Under the pieces are notes generated by a model. That model made no database searches. It saw only the letters and a program-made list of their open reading frames with translations, and was not told where the DNA came from. The translations under genes were made by a program, and so were the position numbers. From Deltaproteobacteria bacterium (lineage in GTDB: Bacteria > Desulfobacterota > Desulfobulbia > Desulfobulbales > Desulfurivibrionaceae), in contig DUZW01000025.1 in the NCBI GenBank assembly GCA_013349295.1, positions 1 to 48,669 on the forward strand: 48,669 nucleotides of DNA, written 5' to 3'. This document shows positions 16,394 to 25,124 of the stretch, one piece after another (positions within the stretch are counted from its first letter, which is position 1; the number at the start of each line of letters is the position of its first letter).

Positions 16394-16477
16394 ATGACAG
16401 AGATGATTGTGCCGGTAGTCTTGGCTGGTGGCTCCGGAACACACCATGTTGCAGGAAACGGTATGACGGGTTCTTGA
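16394..16477 (+). pseudogene. Remnant of a mannose-1-phosphate guanylyltransferase (manC-like) gene
   Basis: A 27-codon frame reads 'MTEMIVPVVLAGGSGT', then departs and stops. 'PVVLAGGSGT' followed by RLWPLSR is the N-terminal signature of ManC, which makes GDP-mannose. Here the text breaks right after GSGT. The rest of this 220-base gap, up to gmd, holds nothing else recognisable. The position next to gmd and the fucose-synthase gene, where manC often sits, supports a decayed gene. A chance match of ten residues cannot be ruled out. Confidence 0.55.
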
Positions 16478-16540
16478 TCTGGATGGTGTGGACAAGTTGC
16501 AGGTTATAAACCAATAAATTCAGCTTCCACGAAGGTGTTT

Positions 16541-17623
16541 ATGAAAAAAGCATTGATAACCGGAATCACCGGACAGGATGGGGCATATCTCGCCGAGTTT
16601 CTTTTGGCAAAGGGCTATGTGGTACACGGCCTCAAGCGGCGGACCTCGTTGTTCAACACCGACCGCATCGATCATCTTTACCAGGATCCCCACGAGGCGG
16701 ATCGGCGCTTTATCCTCCACCATGGAGACATGACCGATTCGAGCAGCCTGATCCGCATCATTCAGCAGGTGCAGCCCGACGAGATCTACAATCTGGCTGC
16801 CCAGTCCCATGTGGCGGTATCGTTTGAGGAGCCGGAGTATACCGCCAATTCCGATGCCCTCGGCACTCTCAGGGTTCTTGAGGCAATTCGGATTCTGGGG
16901 CTGGAGAAAAAGACCCGCTTTTATCAGGCCTCGACCTCCGAACTCTTCGGCAAGGTCCAGGAGATCCCCCAGAAGGAAACCACCCCCTTTTATCCCCGTT
17001 CCCCTTACGCCTGTGCCAAGCTCTATGCCTACTGGATCACGGTCAACTACCGTGAGGCATACGGGATGTATGCCTGTAACGGCATCCTTTTCAACCACGA
17101 GTCGCCGGTGCGCGGGGAAACCTTTGTCACCCGCAAGATCACCCGGGCCCTGGCCCGGATCAAGCTGGGGTTGCAGGGCCAGCTTTTCCTCGGCAACCTG
17201 GATGCCAAGCGCGACTGGGGCCATGCCAAGGACTATGTGGAGATGCAGTGGCTGATGCTGCAGCAGGAAAACCCGGAGGATTTTGTCATCGCCACCGGCG
17301 AGCAGCATTCGGTGCGGGATTTTGTCGATGCCGCCGCGGCGGAGATGGACATAGCCATTCGCTGGCAGGGCAGCGGCGTGGAGGAAAAGGGCTATGATGA
17401 TGCCGGTCGCTGTATCGTCGCCGTGGATCCCCGCTACTTTCGGCCCACCGAGGTGGAGACCCTGCTGGGTGATCCGAGCAAGGCCAAGGAAAAACTTGGA
17501 TGGGTGCCCAAGATCACGTTCAAGGAACTGGTCAGCGAAATGGTCCGTGAAGACCTGATTGCGGCGAAGCGCGATGAGCTGGTCAAGCGCCACGGATTTA
17601 ATACCTACGATTATAATGAGTAA
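16541..17623 (+). CDS. gmd: GDP-mannose 4,6-dehydratase
   Basis: A 360-residue SDR enzyme with '[17 protein letters not shown]' at the N-terminus, '[12 protein letters not shown]', '[11 protein letters not shown]', and the catalytic '[10 protein letters not shown]' (YxxxK). These are signatures of Gmd, which converts GDP-mannose to GDP-4-keto-6-deoxymannose, the first step to GDP-L-fucose. ATG 16541 was preferred over GTG 16535, with GAAGG just upstream. Its last Glu codon and stop (GAG TAA) are the first unit of the heptamer array at 17618, so the original end of the gene may have been changed by that insertion. No intact manC is in the window. Confidence 0.95.
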   Translation: MKKALITGITGQDGAYLAEFLLAKGYVVHGLKRRTSLFNTDRIDHLYQDPHEADRRFILHHGDMTDSSSLIRIIQQVQPDEIYNLAAQSHVAVSFEEPEYTANSDALGTLRVLEAIRILGLEKKTRFYQASTSELFGKVQEIPQKETTPFYPRSPYACAKLYAYWITVNYREAYGMYACNGILFNHESPVRGETFVTRKITRALARIKLGLQGQLFLGNLDAKRDWGHAKDYVEMQWLMLQQENPEDFVIATGEQHSVRDFVDAAAAEMDIAIRWQGSGVEEKGYDDAGRCIVAVDPRYFRPTEVETLLGDPSKAKEKLGWVPKITFKELVSEMVREDLIAAKRDELVKRHGFNTYDYNE

Positions 17624-18121
17624 GGAGTGAGGAGTAAGGAGTAACTGCAAAGGTTGAGAGTGGTAGTGGCAGTAGCCTTTTTCTACTCTCTCCTTACTTT
17701 TAATTCCTTCCTGAAAAAATGGATAAACCGCATAAAAAGTTGCGAGCTTGGCAGTTGGCCATGGACATTGCTGTGAATGTCTACCGGATCACTGAGCGTT
17801 TCCCTGCGGAGGAGAAGTTTGGGCTTACTTCGCAGATGAGAAGAAGTGCGACAAGCATTGCCAGCAATGTTGCCGAAGGGGCAGGGCGGAACACGAAGAA
17901 GGAATTTGCGAATTTTCTCCATATTGCTCAGGGTTCGCTTGCCGAACTCGACACGCAACTGGAGCTGGCGACACGCCTACGATATGTCGATAAGAATATT
18001 TGGCAGGAGATTGATGCAATGCTTCAGGAAGAAGACAAGGTGTTGACCGGATTGATTCGTTCCCAAAAGGAGTCGTTGTGATGTCGTCGACTCCTCACTC
18101 CTCACTCCTCACTCCTCACTC
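17618..18121. mobile_element. Heptamer-flanked unit carrying a four-helix-bundle gene
   Basis: The left edge (17618-17644) is an array of GAGTRAG heptamers that includes the gmd stop codon. The right edge (18090-18121) is the inverted array, ACTCCTC four times plus ACTC, inside the start of the fucose-synthase gene. Between them is one gene, for a four-helix-bundle protein. A partly complementary CTCCTTACT near 17690 could form a hairpin with the left array. This looks like an inserted cassette with inverted ends; no transposase is present. A related stretch recurs at 18778. Confidence 0.6.
17719..18081 (+). CDS. Four-helix bundle protein (23S rRNA intervening-sequence family)
   Basis: A 120-residue helical protein with the typical family features '[17 protein letters not shown]', '[20 protein letters not shown]' and '[19 protein letters not shown]' (TIGR02436). 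Such genes are found inside 23S rRNA intervening sequences and scattered between unrelated genes; their function is unknown. Here it splits gmd from the fucose-synthase gene and is flanked by inverted heptamer arrays, which suggests that it travels as a unit. Its stop overlaps the next start (TGATG), and its 3' end supplies the AAGGAG ribosome site of that gene. Confidence 0.9.
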   Translation: MDKPHKKLRAWQLAMDIAVNVYRITERFPAEEKFGLTSQMRRSATSIASNVAEGAGRNTKKEFANFLHIAQGSLAELDTQLELATRLRYVDKNIWQEIDAMLQEEDKVLTGLIRSQKESL

Positions 18122-19184
18122 TAAAATCTACGTTGCCGGTCATCGCGGCCTGGTGGGCGCGGCCATTCTTCGGCGGCTTGCGGCGCTGGGTTATGTCAAT
18201 ATCGTCACCCGGACACATGCCGAACTGGATCTGGTCGACCAGCGGGCGGTGGCAGACTTCTTTGCTGCCGAACGGCCCGAGTATGTGTTCCTGGCCGCAG
18301 CCAAGGTGGGGGGAATCCTGGCAAATAACACCTATCGCGGCGAGTTCATCTATAAAAATTTGATGATCCAGACCAATCTGATCCATCAGAGTTACCTGCA
18401 CGGCGTTACCAGGCTTCTTTTTCTGGGCAGCTCCTGCATCTACCCCAAGCTCTGTCCGCAGCCGATGAAGGAAGAGTACCTGATGACCGGCCCTCTGGAG
18501 GAAACCAACTCTCCCTATGCCGTGGCCAAGATTGCCGGCATCGAGATGTGTTGGGCCTATAACCGGCAATACGGGACTCGGTTTATCCCGGTGATGCCGA
18601 CGAACCTCTACGGCCCCAACGACAACTTCGATCTGGAAAATTCCCATGTCCTGCCTGCCTTGATCCGCAAGTTTCAGCTGGCCAAGATGGCGGCGCAAGG
18701 GGATATCGGCGCGATCCGGAAAGATGAAAAAAGGTTCGGCCCCATTCCCGCCGACATAAAAGCAGCAATGGGTTTTTCTCCTGACTCCTCACTCCTTTCT
18801 TCTCACTCACAACCAAAGGTTGTCATCTGGGGCTCCGGTGCGCCCAAGCGGGAATTCCTTCATGTGGACGACATGGCCGACGCCTGTGTTCATGTCATGG
18901 CCATGGAGAAAAACGAGTTTGACGATCGCCTCGCCTCGCAGTCCGCCCCCCTGCTCAATATCGGCACCGGCGAAGATTGCTCGATCCGGGAGCTTGCCCA
19001 ATTGGTCAAGGAGGCGGTGGGTTTCAGCGGCGAACTGCTCTTCGACAGCACCAAGCCCGACGGCACCCCCCGCAAGCTGCTTGATGTGTCCAGGGTCAGG
19101 GCGTTGGGTTGGCAGGCGGGGACTGCGCTTAAGGGTGGAATCGGGCAGGTGTGCCGGTGGTATGAAGATGAGCTGCGGCAGTAG
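18081..19184 (+). CDS. fcl: GDP-L-fucose synthase with two repeat-derived peptide insertions
   Basis: A 367-residue SDR epimerase/reductase: '[19 protein letters not shown]', '[17 protein letters not shown]', '[10 protein letters not shown]' (YxxxK) and '[12 protein letters not shown]' are GMER/WcaG landmarks. It turns GDP-4-keto-6-deoxymannose into GDP-L-fucose. Residues 2-14 ('[13 protein letters not shown]') are pure heptamer repeat, placed before the normal N-terminus. A second stretch '[12 protein letters not shown]' sits in the middle of the protein, in a loop just before 'PKVVIWGSG'. Both keep the frame, so the enzyme is probably active. The start is set by AAGGAG inside the upstream gene and by TGATG coupling. 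Confidence 0.92.
   Translation: MSSTPHSSLLTPHSKIYVAGHRGLVGAAILRRLAALGYVNIVTRTHAELDLVDQRAVADFFAAERPEYVFLAAAKVGGILANNTYRGEFIYKNLMIQTNLIHQSYLHGVTRLLFLGSSCIYPKLCPQPMKEEYLMTGPLEETNSPYAVAKIAGIEMCWAYNRQYGTRFIPVMPTNLYGPNDNFDLENSHVLPALIRKFQLAKMAAQGDIGAIRKDEKRFGPIPADIKAAMGFSPDSSLLSSHSQPKVVIWGSGAPKREFLHVDDMADACVHVMAMEKNEFDDRLASQSAPLLNIGTGEDCSIRELAQLVKEAVGFSGELLFDSTKPDGTPRKLLDVSRVRALGWQAGTALKGGIGQVCRWYEDELRQ
18778..18810. repeat. Heptamer-type repeat inside the GDP-fucose synthase gene
   Basis: A degenerate ACTCCTC array (CTGACTCCTCACTCC and a variant tail) of about 33 nt inserted in frame. It is the same sequence type as 18090-18121 on the same strand. It codes for a Ser/Leu-rich loop in an otherwise conserved enzyme. 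Confidence 0.65.
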
Positions 19185-19245
19185 AAAAGGGTGATCATTG
19201 CGCGAATCTGGTGGAGAGAAAGATTGTGCCGATGAGGATGATAAT

Positions 19246-19677
19246 GTGAGCCAAGTTTACCTCTCAACCCCGAAAAACAACACCAGGGCGATCATCCTGT
19301 TGAGTTTCATGATTATTGGCTGGGTCGGTATTCTTTTTGCCGAATCCACCAGACCGCCGGCCGAAGTTGTGGGGCTGATTCCCCAACTCGATAAGGTCGC
19401 CCATTTTGCTGCCTTCAGCGTCTTGGGTTTGTTGGTGTGTGGCCTGTCGCTCAAAGTGCGGCCCAGGCCGAGCATCCCGCTGTTTTCCCTGCCCTTGCTG
19501 GTGGTGTCACTCTGCGGTGTTCTCGAAGAGTGTCTGCAACTGTTTGTTCCCGGCAGGATGGCCAGTATTCCTGACCTGTTGGCTGATATGGCTGGGGCAA
19601 TATTTGCGATTTTGTTGGTTAATCGCATATGGAAATGTGGGAAGGTGAGATCCTGGGGTGTGATAGGAAGTTTTTAG
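19246..19677 (+). CDS. VanZ-like family membrane protein
   Basis: A 143-residue membrane protein with about four helices and the VanZ family pattern: 'DKVAHFAAFSVLGLLVCG' followed by 'EECLQLFVPGRMASIPDLLADMAGA'. The acidic and His residues (DKxxHF, EExxQ, DxxAD) are the conserved polar set. VanZ-like proteins are often near polysaccharide clusters; their general function is unclear. GTG 19246 is preferred, behind GAGGAT, over the upstream TTG 19198, which gives an unlikely acidic leader. A weak hairpin (CCTGC/GCAGG at about 19737-19752) may end the transcript. Confidence 0.82.
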   Translation: MSQVYLSTPKNNTRAIILLSFMIIGWVGILFAESTRPPAEVVGLIPQLDKVAHFAAFSVLGLLVCGLSLKVRPRPSIPLFSLPLLVVSLCGVLEECLQLFVPGRMASIPDLLADMAGAIFAILLVNRIWKCGKVRSWGVIGSF

Positions 19678-19944
19678 TGTATGTGGTATAAGGGCAAGCC
19701 AGGCCCTCACGCTGTGTGACATAATTTCAATGAATGCCTGCTTTGTTGCAGGTAAAATAATGTTTTTGTGTGGTGGAGAGAGAAATCGTGTCAAGAATAA
19801 CGGTTAATCTCTATTGTGATGTCTCTGTTTTTGTAAATCTTTTGAAATAAGGATTTGCGGGTTTTTGAGAGGGTTGGGATTGGGAAGTGGCATTTCAGGC
19901 TAGGTTGTCGAGATCAATCACTCACGGTTGGGCGCAACAGCTTC

Positions 19945-22245
19945 ATGGATAATAGTCAAAAACAAAGCTTTGATTGCCGCCCAAGTTATTTTCTGACGTC
20001 ATCTTTGCCGCAATTTTTTGTCATCTTCATACTCTCTTTCTTTTTTTCTGTTTTTGCGAATGGGGCGACTTCGGATGACTTTGTCAATCCGACCGTAACA
20101 CAACCGTTTGTTGATGGTGTGAATCTTGAGATTCCCGAGATGCTGGCCAGGGGGCATTTAGCAGAAAACGGCTTGGTTGATGTGACTGCCTCACCGTTTC
20201 TAGCCGATCCGACAGGCGTTAGAGATTCTACTGCCGCGATCCAAAAGGCTGTTGATTTTGCGCGAGATAAACAAATGGTCTGTTTCTTTCCCAGAGGGAG
20301 ATATGTTGTTTCCGATACTATCGAATGCATCCAAAACCGATATCGTCGGTCAAATGGTGTGTTGCTGAACGGACGTGATTTTCCCTGTGTTCTTGTTGGG
20401 TCCCGTGCTGGAAGTCGACCGGAGATTGTACTTCGTGCAAAATCTCCCGGGTTTCAGAAGCCTGATGCGAGAAAATATGTTTTTCACTTCTGGGCTAGAG
20501 GGGTTAAGGATCCTTCGATTGGGCAACCCAATATATCCATGAATCAGATGCTGATCAATCTTGATATAACCATCGGCAAGGGCAATTCAGGTGCGGTGGC
20601 AATCCGGCATCAGGGCGCTCAAGGGTCAGGAGTTCAGGAAACCACGATAAACGCAACTCATGGGTTAGCCGGCATTGAGGGGGGGTGTGGATCAGGGGGT
20701 AGCCATGCCAATGTTACAATTATTGGTGGGAAAATTGGCATGGATATGCGGGAGAGCCAACCTGCTCCTACCATTGCCGGGGTTACTTTGATTGATCAGA
20801 CACAAGCCGCAATCCTTTATGAAGGGAGGCAAACTCTCACAGCTGTTGGTGTCAAGATTTCATCTCGTACCAGTGGCCCTGTTATTCAAAGCGGCGATGG
20901 AGGCAAAATCCCCTTTCGCGGCCAAATAAGTCTCATTGACAGCGAAATTACTTTTGATCCTGGAGGGCAACAGACAGCCATCGTTGCGGGGAGCAGTCTG
21001 TATCTCAGAAATGTTTATGTGAAAAATGCTGCTCGTGTTGTCGCTGTTGGTGGTCGAATATTATTGCCAGGCAATAATGAGGGTTGGTTGCATGTTGTAG
21101 AATTTGCTCATATGGTCTCGCCGCGTTCCTGGAAGGGAAATAATTATTCGATGCCTATTGTTCGTAATGGGGTTAATAAAATAGCAATAGCAGAAGTAGA
21201 AAAAGACAGTGAGCCTCCTGCAGATTTGCAGCGGCAACACCTATTACCTTCCAGTACCGCTGGATGGGAAGACAAAACTACCATCAATGTCAAGGCGCCT
21301 CCTTATCTAGCCAAAGGAGATGGTAAAGCTGATGACTATGCTGCTATCCAGCGGGCCATTAATGAGCATGATGCTGTCTTCCTTCCTAAGGGGTACTACC
21401 TGATTTCACAGCCTCTTAAGTTGAAGATGAGTACCAAGCTTTTTGGTGTGGCCCGCCATCTTTCCGTCATCACACCTGAACAAAGAACGCCATATTTTTC
21501 TAGCGCTAGCTGCCCGGCCCCTTTGGTTGAGACCGTCGATAACCCGAAGTCAAATACGATCTTGGCGTTTCTGACACTTCACGTCCCCAATGCCATAACG
21601 GGGGCCTATGCCCTTGAGTGGCGAAGCGGCGGAGCCAGTATGGTTAGAGATGTTAATTTTTCAGCACTTCCTCCCCTTGGCGGATTTGGTAATTCTCGTC
21701 GTATAGGCGAGAAGAATTTTCCCTTGGTGAGGATTACGTCTTCTGGGGGAGGGAGTTGGTGGAACTTCTTTCAGGAAGAACATCTTGGGCAAGGGGCGAA
21801 CTATCGTCATCTTTTGATTTCCAATGTCACCGGACCGGTTCGTTTTTACCAGTGCAATCCTGAGCATGCTAAGAGTGATGCCAATCTTGAAATAATGGAT
21901 TCAAAGGGGGTTCATATTTATGGCTTGAAAGGGGAGGGGAATAAGCCTGTGTTGCGTATTCTGCGTTCCGAAGATGTCGCTGTTTATGGCTATGGCGGTA
22001 ATGCTGCGGCAATGGAAGGCAAAGCTCTTTTTGAGATAATCGACAGTAGTGATATTATTCTTGCCAATCTGGTTGATTCACCAAGGCCTGTCGGCATGGG
22101 AAGTCAAGATCACTATGCCGGTATAAGTGTGGACCCATCCAAGTGGTATATGGTGATTGATAAAAATGTCCATCGTGTGGGGGGACATAGTGCCCCGCTT
22201 GAGAGACCGGTTCTGTATAGAATTCTTCGACAGTCACCCCTCTGA
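19945..22245 (+). CDS. Secreted right-handed beta-helix protein, pectate-lyase-3-like, possible polysaccharide lyase
   Basis: A 766-residue protein with a signal peptide ('FFVIFILSFFFSVFANGA') and two copies of a pectate_lyase_3-type start. The first, near residue 78, reads 'FLADPTGVRDSTAAIQKAV' with 'FFPRGRYVVSD'. The second, near 450, reads 'YLAKGDGKADDYAAIQRAI' with 'FLPKGYYLISQ'. Each begins a parallel beta helix, so the protein is a double helix of the kind seen in GH28/GH55-like enzymes and phage depolymerases. In an export locus it may trim or release the polymer in the periplasm. I cannot identify catalytic residues. The start at 19945 gives the best signal peptide; a TTG at 19855 is possible. 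Confidence 0.72.
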   Translation: MDNSQKQSFDCRPSYFLTSSLPQFFVIFILSFFFSVFANGATSDDFVNPTVTQPFVDGVNLEIPEMLARGHLAENGLVDVTASPFLADPTGVRDSTAAIQKAVDFARDKQMVCFFPRGRYVVSDTIECIQNRYRRSNGVLLNGRDFPCVLVGSRAGSRPEIVLRAKSPGFQKPDARKYVFHFWARGVKDPSIGQPNISMNQMLINLDITIGKGNSGAVAIRHQGAQGSGVQETTINATHGLAGIEGGCGSGGSHANVTIIGGKIGMDMRESQPAPTIAGVTLIDQTQAAILYEGRQTLTAVGVKISSRTSGPVIQSGDGGKIPFRGQISLIDSEITFDPGGQQTAIVAGSSLYLRNVYVKNAARVVAVGGRILLPGNNEGWLHVVEFAHMVSPRSWKGNNYSMPIVRNGVNKIAIAEVEKDSEPPADLQRQHLLPSSTAGWEDKTTINVKAPPYLAKGDGKADDYAAIQRAINEHDAVFLPKGYYLISQPLKLKMSTKLFGVARHLSVITPEQRTPYFSSASCPAPLVETVDNPKSNTILAFLTLHVPNAITGAYALEWRSGGASMVRDVNFSALPPLGGFGNSRRIGEKNFPLVRITSSGGGSWWNFFQEEHLGQGANYRHLLISNVTGPVRFYQCNPEHAKSDANLEIMDSKGVHIYGLKGEGNKPVLRILRSEDVAVYGYGGNAAAMEGKALFEIIDSSDIILANLVDSPRPVGMGSQDHYAGISVDPSKWYMVIDKNVHRVGGHSAPLERPVLYRILRQSPL

Positions 22246-22341
22246 ACGAATTTTACAACAGGCCATGTTTATCTTAGCAGGGATAGGTACAGAATTTTTG
22301 TTCATTGAGCGACGGGACCACATCATGAGTCAGGCGAGCAT

Positions 22342-23124
22342 ATGTCAATAAAATCATGGGAAAAATTTGCAAAGCAAGTTAGGGGGCGGGGATGTAGTTT
22401 GCTGAAAAATCTTGATAGTTTTCCGCAATCCATTCTTGTTACAGGTTGCCAGAGATCTGGCACAACAATCCTTGCACGAATCATAACTCAAAGTGAGGGT
22501 ATGGTTAATTACTGGTTTGGCAAGGATGATGAACTTGACGCAGCACTTATTCTTGCCGGAGAAGTGCCGCATGAGCCTCGCGGTAGATATTGTTTTCAAA
22601 CTACATACCTAAATAACTGCTACAATGAATATCTGGAGCATAAAGATAAAGGTCATAAAATTATATTTGTAATCAGAAATCCATATTCTGTTGTCTATTC
22701 TATGGTCTATAATTGGAAAAGGTTCGCATTGAATGAATTGTTTTTTCAGTGTGGAATGGATGTTATTGATGATAGCACAAGAAAACGGATTAATTTATTT
22801 GGTTCATTGTTTGTTTCTCAGGTTTCTAAGGCATGCCATGCCTATGTCGGAAAGACTTCTCAGGCAATTGAATTAAGGAAGGCATTTAGCGATCAAGAGA
22901 TTATGTTTGTTGAATATGATGCATTGGTAAATAATAAAAATATATTACTTCCTAAAGTGTATGAGTTTCTTAATATACCATATAAGGTCGGTTATGCGGA
23001 TAGGCTTTCAGCCAAAAGTCTTAATAAGGCTGATAGGCTTTCTTTGTCAATTAGAAACAAGATAGATGCCATCTGTTTGCCGACATATGAGCGTGTGAGT
23101 AAACTTGTTGCAGGACCGATGTAG
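22342..23124 (+). CDS. Sulfotransferase family protein (1)
   Basis: A 260-residue soluble protein. The 5'-phosphosulfate-binding loop is 'TGCQRSGTTILARII' near residue 35, and the 3'-phosphate site is 'IFVIRNPYSVVYSM' at about 110-123. These are the two PAPS-binding signatures of the sulfotransferase superfamily. It should move sulfate from PAPS to a hydroxyl or amino group, most likely on the polysaccharide repeat unit. The gene is clearly more AT-rich than the sugar-nucleotide genes upstream, which suggests transfer from elsewhere. The acetyltransferase gene follows after 8 nt. Confidence 0.85.
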   Translation: MSIKSWEKFAKQVRGRGCSLLKNLDSFPQSILVTGCQRSGTTILARIITQSEGMVNYWFGKDDELDAALILAGEVPHEPRGRYCFQTTYLNNCYNEYLEHKDKGHKIIFVIRNPYSVVYSMVYNWKRFALNELFFQCGMDVIDDSTRKRINLFGSLFVSQVSKACHAYVGKTSQAIELRKAFSDQEIMFVEYDALVNNKNILLPKVYEFLNIPYKVGYADRLSAKSLNKADRLSLSIRNKIDAICLPTYERVSKLVAGPM

Positions 23125-23132
23125 GTGATAAT

Positions 23133-23552
23133 ATGGAACGACTCTATTACTTGTCTCATTGGCTTTATGAAAGAAAGATCCCATTTCTTCCTCGTATTAT
23201 CATGATTTTGATTCGATTCATTTATGGTTCTTTTATTCCTTATCAGACAAAGATCGGTGAGGGTGTTTCTTTCGGACATAAGATGGGTATCGTCATCAGC
23301 AGGACTGCTAGGATAGGGGCACGGGTGAAGATCCGACATTTTGTAACTATAGGTTCCGGCGGGGCGATTATCGAGGATGATGTTCAAATCGGTGCCGGAG
23401 CCAAAATTATCGGAAATGTACGGATCGGAGAGAATGCCCGTATTGGCGCTAATGCCGTGGTCGTTGATGATGTGCCGCCGGGTGCCACTGTCGTCGGCAT
23501 CCCTGCCCGCATTATAAAAACAACGGACTTGTCATTCGCTAATGATGACTGA
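23133..23552 (+). CDS. Left-handed beta-helix (hexapeptide) acetyltransferase, CysE-like
   Basis: A 139-residue protein made of hexapeptide repeats ('IGEGVSFGHKMGIVIS', 'ARIGARVKIRHFVTIGSGG', 'VQIGAGAKIIGNVRIGENA') ending 'GVPA'-like in 'VVGIPARII'. It resembles serine-acetyltransferase-type enzymes but lacks the N-terminal helical domain of true CysE. Set between a sulfotransferase and the flippase, it probably O-acetylates the polysaccharide using acetyl-CoA. Its end overlaps the flippase start by 11 nt. Confidence 0.83.
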   Translation: MERLYYLSHWLYERKIPFLPRIIMILIRFIYGSFIPYQTKIGEGVSFGHKMGIVISRTARIGARVKIRHFVTIGSGGAIIEDDVQIGAGAKIIGNVRIGENARIGANAVVVDDVPPGATVVGIPARIIKTTDLSFANDD

Positions 23553-25074
23553 AGATCCTTACAGCCAGGGAAGGTTGCGCCAGGCCCTTATTCATTTTTT
23601 TACCGGACGTCTTTTGCAGGCTGTACTCTCCGCACTGTTGTTGCTATGGGTCGTGCGCCTGCTCTCGGTTGAGGACTACGGGGCGTATGTCTCTATTGTC
23701 GGACTTGTTGAACTTTTGGTTTTGTTGGCCTCCTTCGGGCTTATGGAAGGTGTGCAACGGTTTGTGCCCCAGGTTGCCGTGGCTGGAAATCGTCGAGAAA
23801 TCCAGAAACTTGTGCTGGGACTTTGTTTGGCCCGACTTGGGACACTCTTCCTGATCATGGGCGTTTTTTTCTGGCAGTGGGGTAATTTTTCGCGGTGGAT
23901 GTCTTTTTCAGAAGGTCATATCGCATTAACTACTTACGCTCCATTGCTCATTTTTTTTGTGCTTGGTTTTCGCTTTTTCGCAGAGATTATGGAGGCATTC
24001 CTCGAGCAAGGGCGCTCTCAATATCTCCGCGCTGGTGAGCCTGTCTATAAGGTTGTTGCTATCGGGGCGGTTATGCTTCTGGGGTACAAAATAAACTTGC
24101 AGAACTATTTGATCATTGAGATAGCTGTATCTGCGTTTTTATTACTGACAGCAATTTTTTCCCTTCAGCGACTTCTCTCCACCATTGGCCGTGAAGATGC
24201 GAGTGAAACCGGTGTGCAATTTCGAGAAATCTTTTCTTTTTGCTGGCACATGACATCCGTGGCCATTACGCGTTCCGCCACCAGTGAGGGAGCTTTGCGG
24301 TTAGTGGTGAGTAATGTTCTTGGCCTTCAGGCCGTGGCAGCCTTTGGTTTTCTGCAACGGTTGGAGTCCCTTGTTGCCCGTTATCTTCCTTCGATGCTTC
24401 TTCGCAATCTTGTTCGTCCGGTCCTCATTTCCAGGTATTTCCGGAGTGGTAATTTTGACGAATTGCGCTATCCGACAAGTTTTCTGTTGAAAGTCAACTG
24501 GCTCTTGATAGGTGTGATCATCTGCGGGATGGCTGGTGTTGCCGATGAGCTCATTTTTTTCTTGAGTGGGCACAAATTCGAGCAGATGGGGGCGGTATTT
24601 ATTGTGATGGTGGTGGGGGTGGCCATCAATTCCAATCGTCTGTTGATTGAAATGGTCATGCAGCTTGTTAAGCTTACCCGACAGCTGCGGTTGCTGAGTC
24701 TCTTGGGCGTATTGGCGTTGGGTGTCTGCTATATTATTGCAAAACATGGTTTGTTGTCCATAGTTATGGTCGTGAGTGTGTATGTCGCCGTGTGGAACTG
24801 TTTAGCTGTGGGAGTGGTGAAGCGGCAGGGGTACAACTATTCCAGCGACTGGCAGGGGCTTTTAGTTCTTTTTTTCGCCTCTATTGTTGCGTCATTTATG
24901 GCATGGGGTGGGCGGATTTTCGGGATCGATCTGGTGTTGCTGCCACCAATGGCAGTTTTAGTTTTTGTGGGGGTAGTTTGGTTCGGTAAACCGTTCTGTC
25001 GGGAAGAACTTGAGAGTATAAGAGGCATTGTTGGCCATGGCATCGGTTTAATTTTTCGACAGGTTACTAAATAA
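23542..25074 (+). CDS. Polysaccharide flippase, Wzx/MATE-type
   Basis: A 510-residue protein with about 12-14 hydrophobic segments, starting 'ALIHFFTGRLLQAVLSALLLLWVVRLLSVEDYGAY' in form: an N-terminal helix followed by the 'LLSVEDYGAYV' motif common to Wzx and oligosaccharide flippases. It would move the undecaprenyl-diphosphate-linked repeat unit to the periplasmic face for polymerisation by the protein at 29180. The ATG overlaps the acetyltransferase gene. Confidence 0.85.
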   Translation: MMTEDPYSQGRLRQALIHFFTGRLLQAVLSALLLLWVVRLLSVEDYGAYVSIVGLVELLVLLASFGLMEGVQRFVPQVAVAGNRREIQKLVLGLCLARLGTLFLIMGVFFWQWGNFSRWMSFSEGHIALTTYAPLLIFFVLGFRFFAEIMEAFLEQGRSQYLRAGEPVYKVVAIGAVMLLGYKINLQNYLIIEIAVSAFLLLTAIFSLQRLLSTIGREDASETGVQFREIFSFCWHMTSVAITRSATSEGALRLVVSNVLGLQAVAAFGFLQRLESLVARYLPSMLLRNLVRPVLISRYFRSGNFDELRYPTSFLLKVNWLLIGVIICGMAGVADELIFFLSGHKFEQMGAVFIVMVVGVAINSNRLLIEMVMQLVKLTRQLRLLSLLGVLALGVCYIIAKHGLLSIVMVVSVYVAVWNCLAVGVVKRQGYNYSSDWQGLLVLFFASIVASFMAWGGRIFGIDLVLLPPMAVLVFVGVVWFGKPFCREELESIRGIVGHGIGLIFRQVTK

Positions 25075-25124
25075 ACTTTTTACCTTAGTCTGATATCAGT
25101 TTTATCGGAGAAAAGGAGTCAAAA

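Noticed and set aside
18090-18121. Tandem ACTCCTC units considered as a CRISPR array
   Set aside because: The units are 7 nt and directly joined with no spacers, and no cas gene is near.
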